NCBI GenBank assembly: GCA_014905825.1
Contig: JACGCN010000016.1
Coordinates: 496,001-560,000, forward strand
Origin: Lyophyllum atratum
Lineage: Eukaryota > Basidiomycota > Agaricomycetes > Agaricales > Lyophyllaceae
DNA: 64,000 nt
Direction of reading: 5' to 3'
Shown here: positions 1 to 11,519 of the stretch, in pieces
How the letters are laid out: the number at the start of each line of letters is the position of its first letter
Position numbering within the stretch: position 1 is the stretch's first letter
Notes under the pieces: model-generated
Told to the model about the DNA's origin: nothing
Database searches by the model: none
The model's input: the letters and a program-made list of their open reading frames with translations, nothing else
Made by a program: the position numbers and the translations under genes

Positions 1-467
1 TGCCAATGAGGTGTCCAATGTTGCTTGTCTGGTGGGGCGTTCGTCTGTTGTCTATGGCTTGGGTTTGATGGGACCCTGCATTTGGACTATGGATCAGCGC
101 GAGATTGGTTATGGTGTCTTGCTCTTCAATGGGCGGAAATTCAGGACGTGATGGTATATCGCTTGGATCCTGCATTGGTGCGAAGCGGGACAACAAATGG
201 TCATACATATAAGCAACCAGACAAAGACATTAGCTGAGGGGGGCCGTAAACAGAGGAAACTCGGAGGCCGTTACGGCGGCGGCAGTGTCATGGCCGTGAT
301 GGAGATTCGTAGGAGGTGGCAGAATCATAAACTGCTATCGCGGATGAGCGCTGATTCCCGGCCATGGCCAGCACGACCTGTACCAAGTAGCAAGGCGTAG
401 CCTTCACTTTGGCCTTAGCGACATTCTTAAGACACCAAACTGCTTTTGAAATGCATCCAGTGAGTCT

Positions 468-1297
468 TTACGAGACACTTTCAGCCATCTTCCCAAGCAG
501 TCTCTCGCGGAGCTGCGTCAACTTCCCCAACTCATTCCGCGCGTTGCGCAGCTCGTGGCGCGCCAATTCCAAATTCTAAACCCTTTCCAATTAGCAAACG
601 TGGACATGGCGGATATCATAAGGATGGGTAGGACGTACAGGTGGCAGTCCTTTGAACGCCTTCAGCTTCGCGCGCTTGGCTTTGAGCTCCTGCTCTTTCG
701 CTTTATTCCGGTTCTCCTGTTCCGTGAGACGCGTCACCGTGACCCGTGGGGCATCCGGCATGGTTTTCTGAATGAGTGGGATAAGAGAGGTGAAGAGAGG
801 GTTTGTTACAAAGACGCATGCGTACCAAGACAATCTTCAACTCCTCGTGGTACTCCTTCGCCTTCCTGACCAGGTCCTCCTTCCGCCGCTCGAGCATCGC
901 CGCGCTCTCACCCGCCTCCTGTTCAGCTTTTAGACGCGTGGTCCACCTGTATGAACTTGATTCAGATCTAAGCAAGATGAGCAAGGGCGGCGTCCTTACT
1001 TGTCTACAAGGCGCTGCTCGTGTCCCGTCGACGCAAGATGAGTCTCTAGTTCGTATTCGATCAACTCGAGTCGATTCAGCTGTCTCTGGGCGGATAAGGA
1101 GTCGGCAGAGAGCTGAGCGACAGCAGATGAGAAACTAGCGTCAATGAGACTTGCTATCATTGGGCCGAATCCAGGGGTCCTCGCACGAACCTGGAGAAAT
1201 CATATGGATCCTCAATGTTAAGAACTTCTGCGATGCGTACGAGGAGATCTAGACGCTTCTCGACGTTACTGGAAATTTGTGGTAGATCCATGGTCAT
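468..1297 (-). CDS. HAUS augmin-like complex subunit 1 homologue (probable)
   Basis: Five exons join into a coiled-coil protein of roughly 200 residues. It starts at ATG 1297 (a second in-frame ATG lies at 1291) and stops with TAA at 468-470. Most of the protein is charged and helical with heptad-like spacing. The C-terminal block has a short turn ending GLPP, followed by NLELARHELRNARNEL and LRERLL. This resembles the end of HAUS1, where a proline-containing turn precedes a final helix. HAUS1 belongs to the augmin complex, which loads gamma-tubulin onto existing spindle microtubules. Introns show GTAAGG/CAG, GTACGC/CAG and GTACGT/TAG borders. The first intron would be only about 41 nt, so that junction is the least certain. 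Another coiled-coil family is possible, because the match rests on pattern and not on a catalytic motif. Confidence 0.5.
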
Positions 1298-2223
1298 GTC
1301 AGAGGACAAGAAATTTTATTCTTTGTGTTGTCTTTGTGGTCAACGTCGGTCGAGGTCAATGTTTTTGTAGTCCCCTCGGCTACTTAGGGCAAACACCGAC
1401 CATCAACATTGCCCCGACACACCCGAGACACACCATGACAGGCCTCAACCTCTCCTGGTATCGCTCACTCCTACTGCCCCTGAACAATTACAATATTATT
1501 CCTTGACAACAACCGGCACCTCTCTGTGGCATGAAGAGTACCCTTCCCGTCATGGCGCCTGGAGAATTTATCGCAGTATGCTAACATCATATGCGTTTTT
1601 TTGATAGTTTACTGTTCATCGCCCTTGTGCCTTACTCCCGACAGGTCATCGTTCCGAGTTGACTGCTAGCAGGTATGTACGAATAGCTAGAAAACTACTG
1701 ATACTGCATTCAAATTCAAGTCTACTCTCGGATCCGCAGAGATGATCTACCTGAGCTCGCGGAGTCTGGTTCTTAACTGACTTTACATGGTATCGACTTC
1801 AAGTGGCACATGCTTCGGAGAGCAATGTCTACGGTCAAGCCCGGTGCCGAGGATGCGCGGTTCCAACCTTGGGCGAGGCGCTGGTGTATCACAATCAATC
1901 ATGGGCGCGATTTGGATGGGTTCTTGTGATGCTGCACAACACTGGTCCTGTCCTGAAATCCGTGACAGGCCGCGCCAGTGGTATCGCAGCCATCAGCCTC
2001 AGTAACGAAGATCTTCTGGGGATCTACATCTGGTATTGTGTGGGCGGCGAAATGACTCACAGCTAAAGGTGGGATGTTATGATGTACTATTTCCCGTACA
2101 ATAAGCCTTTGGCCCATGGTCGCATGACCCTACCGCGTGTTTTCTGTCCACCTCCGGAAGTATAAATCCAGTTAAATACAGAGTATCAAAACTGATGCAG
2201 TAAACCCCTTAGTTTCCAAGGAC
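1298..2223. other. Intergenic region without a recognised gene
   Basis: About 0.9 kb lies between the start of the minus-strand augmin-like gene and the start of the plus-strand membrane protein gene, so it should contain both promoters. The open frames here (for example 1803-2066) are short, resemble no family I know, and do not join to each other through convincing splice sites. Confidence 0.5.
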
Positions 2224-3636
2224 ATGTCCCCTGACGAACGTATACTGCTCCAGGTCCTCGGCCTGTTGCTCATGTCAAACTTGGTACCTATCATAACAAC
2301 TACTTTGCTGTATGGTATGATAATTTGCTGTTCCTCTGATATTCATTGACCTACCTGTTCATGAAAATATTGCTGCTAGGAGTGTTCATTTGCCTCTTCT
2401 CGCGCTCTGCATCTATACTTGTGTAGGAAAAACCTCCTGCGCATATTTATATTGCCTCATGTGCGTTCATAGATCCCGGGGCTTGGCCCTTCGACCCACA
2501 CGCATCATGTTTACGATAACGTTAGCGTCCTTCGTCCTTGTCACCATGTATTGGGTTTCTCGCGTCGGAGGATATGCAATGCAGATAAAAGAAATTCTAG
2601 TGAATTCATTTGGGACACTAGACGACGCAAAGGTCGCAAGAGCGGACCAAAAAGGCGAGGCTTTGGCGCTGGTTGGCAACTGGGCGGCACAATTATTGGT
2701 ATGTTCGATCCTAATATCTTGCCACAGACCTACGCCTGAGAGATGTGACCTCCGCAGCTTATCATTAGCGATTGTACTGTGATCTGGCGGGCTTGGGTGT
2801 TATATCCAGAGCGGCGCTGGATCATGATAGCCCCCTGTGCTCTCCTCGTGGGTACAATAGGTCTGTCTAATTATCTGGATGCACTACCAAGTTCGAGATC
2901 TGCGTTGACACATGCAGTCTAGGCACATCTTTAGCATGTCTTGTACTGCTGTTTACTGAATCGGCCCACACTTTTGGTGGTCTGCAGACCTCCCCGCGTA
3001 TCGCCTACGTCTTCGACGCATCATTGGCTCTTTCATTGGCGACGAATGCTGTATCTACTTTATTAATTTTGTACAAGCTATGGTCAGTCAAAATCAGTTC
3101 ACTCATATTAGGTCCTCAACTCGTCCCTTATGTGCTGCTCAATTGAATCAGGGCTCACTTCCGACTTTTTGGGCCAAGCATGGGTATAACTCGGAACTCG
3201 ACATCACCTGTGTTGCGGGTCATGCTTGTCCTTGTCGAGTCTGGCTTTGCCTACTGCTCACTTCAGGTATGTATGCTCTTTCAATCATGACCCCGCTCTC
3301 AGATTTAACATCCTCACAGGCAATGCTTTTGATTCTGGAATTCATTCCAATCACCGACTTCCCGTTATACACGGTCGACTTATTTCTCATCAGCAGTTCT
3401 CAAATGATAACTGTATGTCCATGTCGCATGGAACCGGTTAGCCCTCACGATCAACTGACGATCATCCGCAGGCTATGTATCCGGTCATCATCGTCGTTGT
3501 TGTCAGCCACAAACGATCCATGGTTGAAACGTTTGGCCTCAGTCTCACGGAACTCAAGCATCCTGGGGCTGCTGATATAGTACTCGCCTCGCCAGCTTCA
3601 GCCGCGCATGGCAGTCCTTCAAGTTCCGTCTTTTGA
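2224..3636 (+). CDS. Multi-pass integral membrane protein, agaricomycete 7-TM-like family
   Basis: Seven or more exons starting at ATG 2224 and ending at TGA 3634-3636 give a protein with about seven hydrophobic helices. Ordered landmarks are an N-terminal helix ending TTTLLYGVF, then LALRPTRIMFTITLASF, then SDCTVIWRAWVLYPERRW, then LALSLATNAVSTLLILYKLW, then LVLVESGFAYCSLQ, and last AMYPVIIVVVVSHKRS. The IWRAWVL..PERR, ATNxxSTLLIxYKLW and hydrophobic VESG blocks recur in a large family of unassigned membrane proteins in mushroom genomes. All introns are 45-75 nt with GT-AG borders, for example GTAGGA...ATAG near 2434-2483. The C-terminus is a short hydrophilic tail rich in Ser and Ala. Its function is unknown. 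The topology is receptor-like, but no ligand or signalling partner can be named from sequence. Confidence 0.75.
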
Positions 3637-4716
3637 GCCTAGTCACTATCCTTCGATGCGGACGTCTTGGAACATCGATAAAAACTTCATGTAGCAAAGA
3701 CTTTTTAGGGCGGGCAAAAGGATAGATTTCTGAATTAGACCTACGTTGACAGGTTCATTCATTTCACCTGTAATTTGTACACATAAGACATCTGCGACTC
3801 TTGTGAAGCAGCCAATGCTTAGAGCCCTCAGCCCGTGCAAACATCCCAGCGCCATGAACTTTGAAATTAGCTAAACGTCAGGCGGGTAGACTCATCAGTC
3901 TAGCAATGAAAACATCTATTTGACCTATGCACGTGTGTATTCAATGACCATCCGCCTTGAGCATCCAGTCTCCGGCGCTGTCGAAGAGCACACTCAACAA
4001 AACGCACAACAATTATTTGCGCAAGACACAGTAGTACGTATCCATACACGACACAACCTAACCTACAAAGCAATATCGTTTCAAAGCAGACGGAGGTATC
4101 ACAACATGCGGCGGGGTGTATGTATGAGGACAATATGTAAGAGGGCGGTACAAGCAAACGGTGACGCTCGAATAGGTCGTATCAACCGCACACAACTTGT
4201 AAACCATGAAACAAGAGAAAGCGAAGAATTAACAAGGAATAAAAGCTCATACCAAACAACAAAAAGCGACAATAAGAACGAGGGAATCATTATGCGGGGG
4301 TGATGGGTTATGGGTTATATGCAAGTGAGACGCGCTAGCCGCGCTCGGAGGGGTCGTAACATGGGGTCGTGGTCGTGATCAAGATTCGTGAGGCAGCGAC
4401 AGAATCATGAGGTAGTGCTGCCGATGATAGTGCAGCGATGGGTAATGGTGATACAATTCCAGTTCAGAGGACAGGGTATCACAAGAGGTCGACAGGCCGA
4501 CGGTACATCCGTCGGGTGGTTGTTGGGGGTATGGTGTGGGGTATGTATGTACGTGCGTCATGACGCGTAGCCTGGACAGAAGAGATGAGACGCAGGATGT
4601 GCGGTCCAGGTGTGTGGTGTTGTCTCGCCAGGGGGTGGTATGTGCAAGCGGACGTGGGAGATGGATTCTCCCACTGGTAGGATGGCGGAGGTCGACGTCC
4701 GACTTATGTCTTCGTC
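3637..4716. other. Convergent intergenic region
   Basis: About 1.1 kb separates the 3' ends of the membrane protein gene and the Ser/Pro-rich gene. It should hold both 3' UTRs. Short frames on both strands (3900-4157 minus, 3920-4303 plus) overlap each other and show no family signature. I see no RNA gene or repeat. Confidence 0.5.
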
Positions 4717-6490
4717 CTAGACGGAGCCGACTCCACCACTGCCACCTATTGAGCTGACGCCCTTCAGTACGTCCGCGCCTGCGCCCTTGAGGACATCCTT
4801 CAGCGAGAAGGATGAACGGCGCGATTTAGAGGAGACTACGGGCGACGATGGCGGGGAGCGTGATGCCGACGCAGGAAAGGCCGCCCCCGAGTTCCTCGGC
4901 GGAGTGGACATGGAAGTCATCGTGGGCGACCGGGGCGACGGTGGAATGGGCAGCGGCCGGACCTTGGTCATAATAGGGGAGAGCCTGACAGACGACGGAG
5001 AGGGGAGGGGCCGCACTGGGTGGCTGTTGGCTCTGGCGTGCGGCTGGGTCGGGATGGTGAGTGGGAGGAGCTGGGGCTTGGGTGGTGATGCGCCTGGGGA
5101 CGTCCCTGGGGCCGAACTTGAGCGCATACGGTCAGGAGCGGTGGCGGTGAGCATAGATGGTGATGGGAGCGGTGAAGATCGGAGCCCGGAAGGAGAGAGG
5201 AGTCCATTCCCGCTGCTGGATGTGGGTGTTTTCCTGCTCAGGGATTTCGAGAGCAGGGCGTCGTCCGAGCCAGATGAGCCTTGTGAGAGGCTGTCCTTCG
5301 AGACGGCTGCAGGTGGGAGATAGGAGGTGGAAGCGTTCGGACTGGGTGCGGGGGAACTACTTTTAGAGGGCGAGGGAGAGTTATTAGGGGATCGCCGGGG
5401 CGAAGGAAGAGGGAATAGTTGGTCCTCGTCCTCTTCCTGAATTGGGGAAGATTTGGGGCGGCGCGGGGGAACGTCATTGGGGGACATCTCGGAGACGGAC
5501 GAGGAAGTGGACGAAGTAGAAGCCTCCTTCTCATGCGCATGGTATGTTAAAGGGTATGACGCGGCGGAATAAGGATCATTGGTAGAGTGGAAAGCGGGGG
5601 TTGCGCGACGGGAGGGTGAGTGTGACCGGTATCGACTCAGCTCCTCTTCCGTGTACTCCTGAGATTTGCGGCGTTGATCGACTTCATCAACGGTTATGGC
5701 GAATGTTGATGCCCTATACCGAGGATTCGAGCTGGGACCTATATCTGCGCCGTGTGCGTTGGCAGCGACTGCGGCAAAGCCCGTAGAGTGATGCAGAGGC
5801 CCAGAAGTGTCAGACGGACTACTGCCGAGGCTAAAGTTATCACTGTTGTCTAGACTCGCACTCCTTCGCCTTCTTGCACCCCTAGAGAACTTCTCTTGCC
5901 ACTGTTCGCCTTCCTTCATGCTCTCTTCTGTGATTGTCACACAGTCGGCGCAGCATGCCCGTAAGGGTACCGTCAGAGCTGCTTCACCCTTCGGTCGCGT
6001 AATAGGGAGAGAAGTCCGGCGCATGGGTTGGGGCATGGCTGATGAAGGCAAAGATGAAGGGCTTCGGTATACGAGACATGGAGACAACGGTTTCGCTGTT
6101 GGCGGAGATGCCGATGTACTCCTGCCTCTGCTAGGGGATCGCGAGATGAACCTTAGTAATATATTAGCCCTCAAAACAATTTCTTATAGGTCCCATCAGC
6201 ACACACCTGGGTATTGGGACCTTGAAGACGACATGTGTCTCCTCGGGGCTGAGAGACACACGCGACGACGACGTGGTAGCTTCCGGCTCACAATCGCTCG
6301 ACCTCTTCTTCCACAGCGGCAAGGAGTAGGTTTTCGAAATCTTTGGGCGCTTGGAAGGTGCTGGGATCAGAACGCACTCGTTGTCGAACCGGACCACTCG
6401 ACTGTTGCCGTCAACGTCTGTGGAGGACGCTGCGAGCAGTATCGCCGTCTGCTGGGGCATCACAACAGTTCTGGTCATTGTCGCCGACAT
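4717..6490 (-). CDS. Ser/Pro-rich low-complexity protein with VRFDNECVLIP motif
   Basis: Two exons (6207-6490 and 4717-6151) are joined over a 55-nt GT-AG intron at 6152-6206. The product is about 570 residues and ends with TAG at 4717-4719. The first exon encodes MSATMTRTVVMPQQTA, then the segment RVVRFDNECVLIP and YSLPLWKKR, then VVFKVPIPR. The ordered N-terminal segment is one I associate with conserved hypothetical proteins of Agaricomycetes. The remainder is strongly biased to Ser, Pro and Arg, with SPSRGRS, RRRRSASLD and many SP/TP dipeptides. It ends in a small, possibly helical segment with SFSLKDVLKGAGADVLKG. There is no signal peptide or membrane segment. The many SP sites suggest a phosphorylated, disordered protein. 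I cannot assign a molecular function. Confidence 0.7.
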
Positions 6491-7869
6491 CTTGTGAGCA
6501 GTGAAGAGGTCGACGTGCGGGCGGAAGAGAAACGCACGAAGATGGTACGATTTCTGTCGTGGTGGCCGCCTTAAAGGGTCCTTATTTGTTGAACCGAGGC
6601 AAATCGACCCTGGTCGAACCATATTTGGCCACATCATACATAATCAAATTCGTTTCGCCCGTCAACTCCTAGTCCATTTAACATATCTGTGCGACCAATA
6701 TCTGCCTACTGCTCTACGAACACAAATGCTGCAGTCTGTACCCCCGCGACAAGATGCTAACATTTTTATTTGGCCCAAAGCCCCGCAAAAAGGTGCCTGG
6801 CCAAGTTCAAGGCCCCATGATTTGCTCCATTGTACAAATGGCGCTAAGTTTTAACCGAGCACAAGGACTGCAGGGCGCGAACAAGGCGCGAACAGTGCAC
6901 CATGACAGGAAACGAGAGCCCTTCAATGGCAATGGAGACGGACCCAGGGCGAACCACTTGTCATGTTCGAGCTGAAGACACTGTAAAGTCCGCTGCAGAA
7001 GTTCCACCGGATCACTGGGGTAGCTATGGGCGGGCACTTCTATATCAAGGGGTTACTTTACGGGACAGTTCTCTCCGCGGCTAGCCACCACCTAAAGCTA
7101 GTCAAGAAGATCAGAACGCTAGTGGTGAGTAAACCAATGTCCGAGAGTAGTCGAGACGCTCACCTAGTCGTGTGTGTGCCGCAGATTTCACCGCCATGCC
7201 TCCTGAGTGTGTGGAGCATGTAGAGGTGGTCGTTCGGCGGTATACGGAAGATGTCAAGACGTTTTCAAAATCCAGCAACGGAGCAAATTGAAGTGGGCGT
7301 TGGTGACAGGTGTTAACTTGATGTTACGTAGTTGATCAGACTTCGAGCAAAAAATTCGCGCTGCTGCGTCAATGATGCCGCAGAGAATGTCGGAGTCGTT
7401 ATCGTTGGTTTTGATGCGGAGTTGTCGAGGCATAGAAGGTCAAGCAAGCAGGATATGTAGTACTATCAGACCCAGGTGATAGGCACTCTTTCCGGCATTT
7501 TAGCCCAAATTCCCCGGACATGAAATACAAATGAGAGCCTCGTGCGGGGGGAGGAGAAGAGGAGATTCAAAAAGCGACAAACGAAGTTGCGCCCCTGAGT
7601 CACCCGATCCGAACCGCTGGCTCATCTCTTGTCCGACAGGATGCACGATATCGTTATGTACTCCCGCATCCTGGCCGTCCAAACCTCTGGGATGCAGAAC
7701 GTCATGTTCTCCCTCGAATATCTCTTGAGAACATGAGAGGAAATCTAGAGAACTCCCAGCGCATGACAGGATCAACTGCACCCTTGTCACCGGCAACTGA
7801 CGTACCCGAACCTCTAATAAATGTTGCCACCACTGATACACATCCCTGAATTTCCCTTGCACTCGTAAC
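6491..7869. other. Divergent intergenic region
   Basis: About 1.4 kb lies between two divergent genes. Short frames occur (6902-7084, 7026-7223 and a minus frame at 7500-7910). None has a recognisable domain or splices into a longer product. It should contain promoter sequence for both neighbours. Confidence 0.45.
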
Positions 7870-9278
7870 ATGGCCAGCAGACTAGCACAGGTGTCCGGAC
7901 ACATCAGCAATACTCATGGGAGGGGGCTGCTCGCTGGAGAGGTAGCCATCATCACTGGTGCGAGTCGAGGCAACTAGCATGATCCATTGTGTTCTCTGAC
8001 TTCGGGGATCTCTAGGTGCTGGTCAGGTATGAGAGCCTACGATGCGCGAACGTAGAGCATTGATTAACGCGCAGGTCTGTTTCTGGTAGGGAATCGGCAG
8101 GAGCACTGCACTCCTCTTCGCAAACGAGGGAGCGAAAGTCGTCGTGAGCGAGTACGTGAATCTTCGCATGACTTACCAGGCTCCATGACCAACATATTTT
8201 GGTAGTATTGACGAGAAACGCCTCGCCGCGGTCGTCGACGAGATCAAAGCCGCAGGTGGCGATGCCCTCGGCGTTGCTGGCGACGTCGGCGCCGACGACT
8301 TCCCCAAAAAGATAGTCGACGCGACCGTTCAGTGTGTAGTACTCTCCTCTTCTGCGCTTTGGATTCTCAATAACAAGAACCTATCAGGAAATATGGGAAG
8401 ATCAACCACATCATCAACAACGGTAAGTGCTGCCCCACATACTGTCTACGCTTCGTGGGGCGTGAGGCTAAGTACACCAATAGCCGGCTTCACATTCGAC
8501 AAAATGCTTCACACAACGCCGGACGACACCTTTGATATTATCATGAAGATCCATGTCCGCGCCCCCTTCCGGCTTATCCGTCAAGCCGCACCCTACTTCC
8601 GCGTCAAGGTGCCTCCCGTTCCCTATCTTCCTATTCTCCCACCTTCCCCTTCTCTTTTTCTCCGTACTGCATGAAGCATTACGCACCTACTGACCATTTA
8701 CATACAAACCCCAGCCCGAAGCCCGCGAAAACCGGTCTATCGTCAACGTCTCCTCCACCTCGGGACTCCACGGGAACGTCGGGCAGGCCAACTACGCCGC
8801 GGCGAAGTCTGCGGTGCTCGGGCTCACAAAGACGATTGCGAAGGAGTGGGGGCCGTTCGGCGTGCGTGCTAACACGGTGGCGTTTGGGTTGATCCATACG
8901 CGGTGCGTTTCGTGGCTTCTTGTCTGGTGTGAATACACTTGGGAGGGAATTTGGCTGACCTACCTGGGTGTGTAGGTTGACGGCGTCGAAGGAGGCGGGA
9001 GTGACGATTGAGATTGGGGGGAAGAAGGTCGCGCTCGGCGTTCCTGGAGCTCAACGGCCAGAAAAGGCTGAGCCTGACAATGATGCGTATCCCTTTATAC
9101 CGCTGAGGAGGGGTGGAACAGCGGACGAGGCCGCTGCTTCTGTTTTATTGTAAGTGTTTCTATTGGTCTTCGATTGTAGGGTATTGAAAATTTACGGATC
9201 ATGGGTAGCTTGGCTTCGCCGCTTGCGTCGTATGTTTCTGGGCATACGCTGGAGGTTACTGGAGGTGCTGGGATTTAA
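7870..9278 (+). CDS. Short-chain dehydrogenase/reductase, 3-oxoacyl-ACP reductase type
   Basis: Nine exons (7870-7957, 8016-8026, 8090-8151, 8206-8331, 8388-8422, 8484-8608, 8715-8902, 8976-9149, 9209-9278) sum to 879 nt, or 292 residues, in one frame. The product is a classical SDR. The Rossmann glycine motif is TGAGQGIGRS, with VVVSDID at the end of beta-2 as the cofactor-specificity acid. It also has NNAG, the catalytic Ser in IVNVSSTSG, and YAAAK as YxxxK with its Tyr and Lys, followed by LGLTKTIAKEWGPFGVRANTV. It ends HTLEVTGGAGI. Such enzymes use NAD(P)(H) to reduce or oxidise a keto/hydroxy group. The family resembles FabG and peroxisomal multifunctional enzymes, but the substrate is unknown. 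The start MASRLAQVSGH fits the usual fungal N-terminus. The TGAGQ motif needs an 11-nt microexon (see findings). Confidence 0.88.
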
Positions 9279-9332
9279 GGAGGACTCGGATCTTTGGGCT
9301 TGTGGTATACCCGTCATGTATAAAATGCTCCA

Positions 9333-9372
9333 CTTATTCTGTAGGATGTTCATATTCGAGTGCTCAGCTGAC
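9333..9372. repeat. Direct repeat copy 1 (about 40 bp)
   Basis: This copy shares with 9711-9749 an ending of at least 20 identical bases (TTCATATTCGAGTGCTCAGC, then TGAC), and the first part differs by three or four changes. It starts 55 bases downstream of the dehydrogenase stop codon, probably within the 3' UTR. Confidence 0.7.
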
Positions 9373-9710
9373 TGATTTGACGAGCTGTGGCGCCCTACTC
9401 TTTCACCCGGGTCCCGAAGTATGTAACTGATGGCTGCGAAAAGTTCGAACGTAGCGCCAAGCGGTACCGCCTCGGCAGATCTTATCGTAACTCAATCTTA
9501 TCACTTGCCCATCACTGGGTTCCTGCTCAACGCTGTTTCCCTCATTTTGACGCTTCGCTAGGCTACATACATCTCCTCGTCATCCTCTCATTCCATATTC
9601 TAGTATATCATATAGAACTACTCAGGTCTTTCGGAACTGGCCTTTTTTATTCATTTGTTCTTCATTCGACTTACATCTAAGTGTCGCGCCTCCCTCATCG
9701 TCCTGTCCAT

Positions 9711-9749
9711 CTATTCTGTATGATATTCATATTCGAGTGCTCAGCTGAC
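9711..9749. repeat. Direct repeat copy 2 (about 39 bp)
   Basis: This is the second copy of the motif at 9333-9372, in the same orientation and about 340 bp downstream. The two copies differ at about four positions, including one indel. The intervening sequence shows no obvious coding potential. Confidence 0.7.
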
Positions 9750-11519
9750 CACCCACGAGGCAGGTCTAAGCCTCTTTCCGTTCCAAAGTAATATTTTTGT
9801 CATTTCTGTCATCCGACGCGTCGCGTCACGCCACACGTGATGGGAAATCCGTTTTTCCCAAAGCAACAAAAGCAACGAGGCTCGGGTTGGGCGAAGGGTA
9901 CGAATGAACAGCTTATTAAAGAGACGCAATAAGCGGCTGGGCGACACACCACCTCTTTTCAGCCCCCATTCTTCCATGGCCCGCCTTCTGTCAACTTTTG
10001 CCCCCAATTTTCTCTGGTTTTTCTCGACCGCCGATGTGCAAGCGCGTCGTTGGCGATGTCATCTTGGGTGGGCTGGCAGGTTTCCTTGGTATCAGGCTTC
10101 TATCTAGATCTATCATATCGGACAATGCATCACGGAACGCGGAGCCCCTCTCCTTTGGTGGATGGATTTCTTGCATTGTCTACTTCTGGCGTCGAGGGTC
10201 ACATGGACGTGTTGAATGCACACTCTCGGTGTATTGGACGATCGGAACTTTGAGGGATCCAGGAGTTTTCATGGGAGTTCGCCGCTCGGACTGTCTATAG
10301 GCTTGACGCCGACTTCAGCCGACGTGGGGGTAGGGTACACACGATCCAGTAAAGAAGTTTTTTTGGTGGGAAGCGTCCGCGTGGCCATGTATGGGCGGCC
10401 GGTCTTCCACCAGCTGAACCACGTCGTCTCGGGCTCAAGACACCCCAACCCCAACCCCGCTGCGCCACGAAGCCTCAAGGAGTCGCCACGTTTCCCCGTC
10501 CACACGCTCTTTTTATAGCACCCAGGAAGGTCGGCAGACTGCACGACACGCTGGAGCGGAGTCTCTTGGCCGACGGCACAGTCTTGTGGGTGCACAGATA
10601 GCATAACATGGACCCTTCCTTCAAGGAATTAGTCATCCAAAAGACCCTCCATGGTCGTCCCGGTTTGGAAGATTTAATGTGCCTACTTTCCATCTTGAGG
10701 TTCTCTGTTCGTACTTGTGATATAAAGCGCCTACCTACCCACTTATTTTGATCCCTCTTGTTCCCTCTTTCTGCCGTTAACCTGATGCCTTGGAGCTTCC
10801 CGTTTTTACTCTCCCAGTCGGTGGACGCCAACTTTCGGGTTACACGGGCGCTTCCCGGTCGCTCCTAAACGGACACCAGGTCATGACGTTATGTGTCGAT
10901 CATGTCGAGCGAAGCCACCGATCTGGCCCATCCTCCGAAGTCAGTGCGCAGGCCACATCCTCAATGCTCTCTGTAGCGCGGTTTCTATTATGCTTTTCGG
11001 ACCGCAAGGAAATGGGACACAAGACACCTGTAAAGTTTAACTTGTCGTCATCGTCAACCCATGCCCGACGATGCGAGAGATATACCATGACACGTCGTAT
11101 TCGTGGCTCCACATCATACGAAATGACATGGGTCATGGGACGTCGCTGGCGCGGGCCCGGTTGAATTACGGCGTCGAGGCAAGCTGCGAGAGGTAACATA
11201 GGAGGCAATCTGGGGTACAGAAATGCATTGACCAGGCATGATCGATCAGAACTGGGGTGTGTTCTGTGCTAGCCGTCGACCGGGTTCCCGACTGCCGTCT
11301 TGTATCGGACGTCCATCGATATCGATAACACGACCAGCGGACGATTTTACAGGCCACCGGTTCTACTCTGCAGAGATCGAAGCATGACAAGTGCCGGACA
11401 ATGCCAGATCTATCGGATCAAGATCCGCACTCCGCACCTCTCCGCTCCTATAAGTGTCTGCGTCAGTGTTCGACCTTCACCTCTTCCCTGATAACCGTTC
11501 ATTATCGTAAATTCACACT

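Larger units (their letters stand above)
9279..11519. other. Long intergenic region with a short direct repeat
   Basis: About 2.2 kb contains no gene I can support. Frames such as 9998-10300 and 10269-10604 lie on opposite strands of the same stretch and look like chance open frames. The region contains a 39-40-bp direct repeat near its left end and should hold the promoter of the downstream FKBP gene. Confidence 0.45.

Noticed and set aside
7500..7910. Minus 136-codon frame upstream of the SDR
   Set aside because: It has no domain, overlaps the SDR first exon, and is not supported by splice signals.
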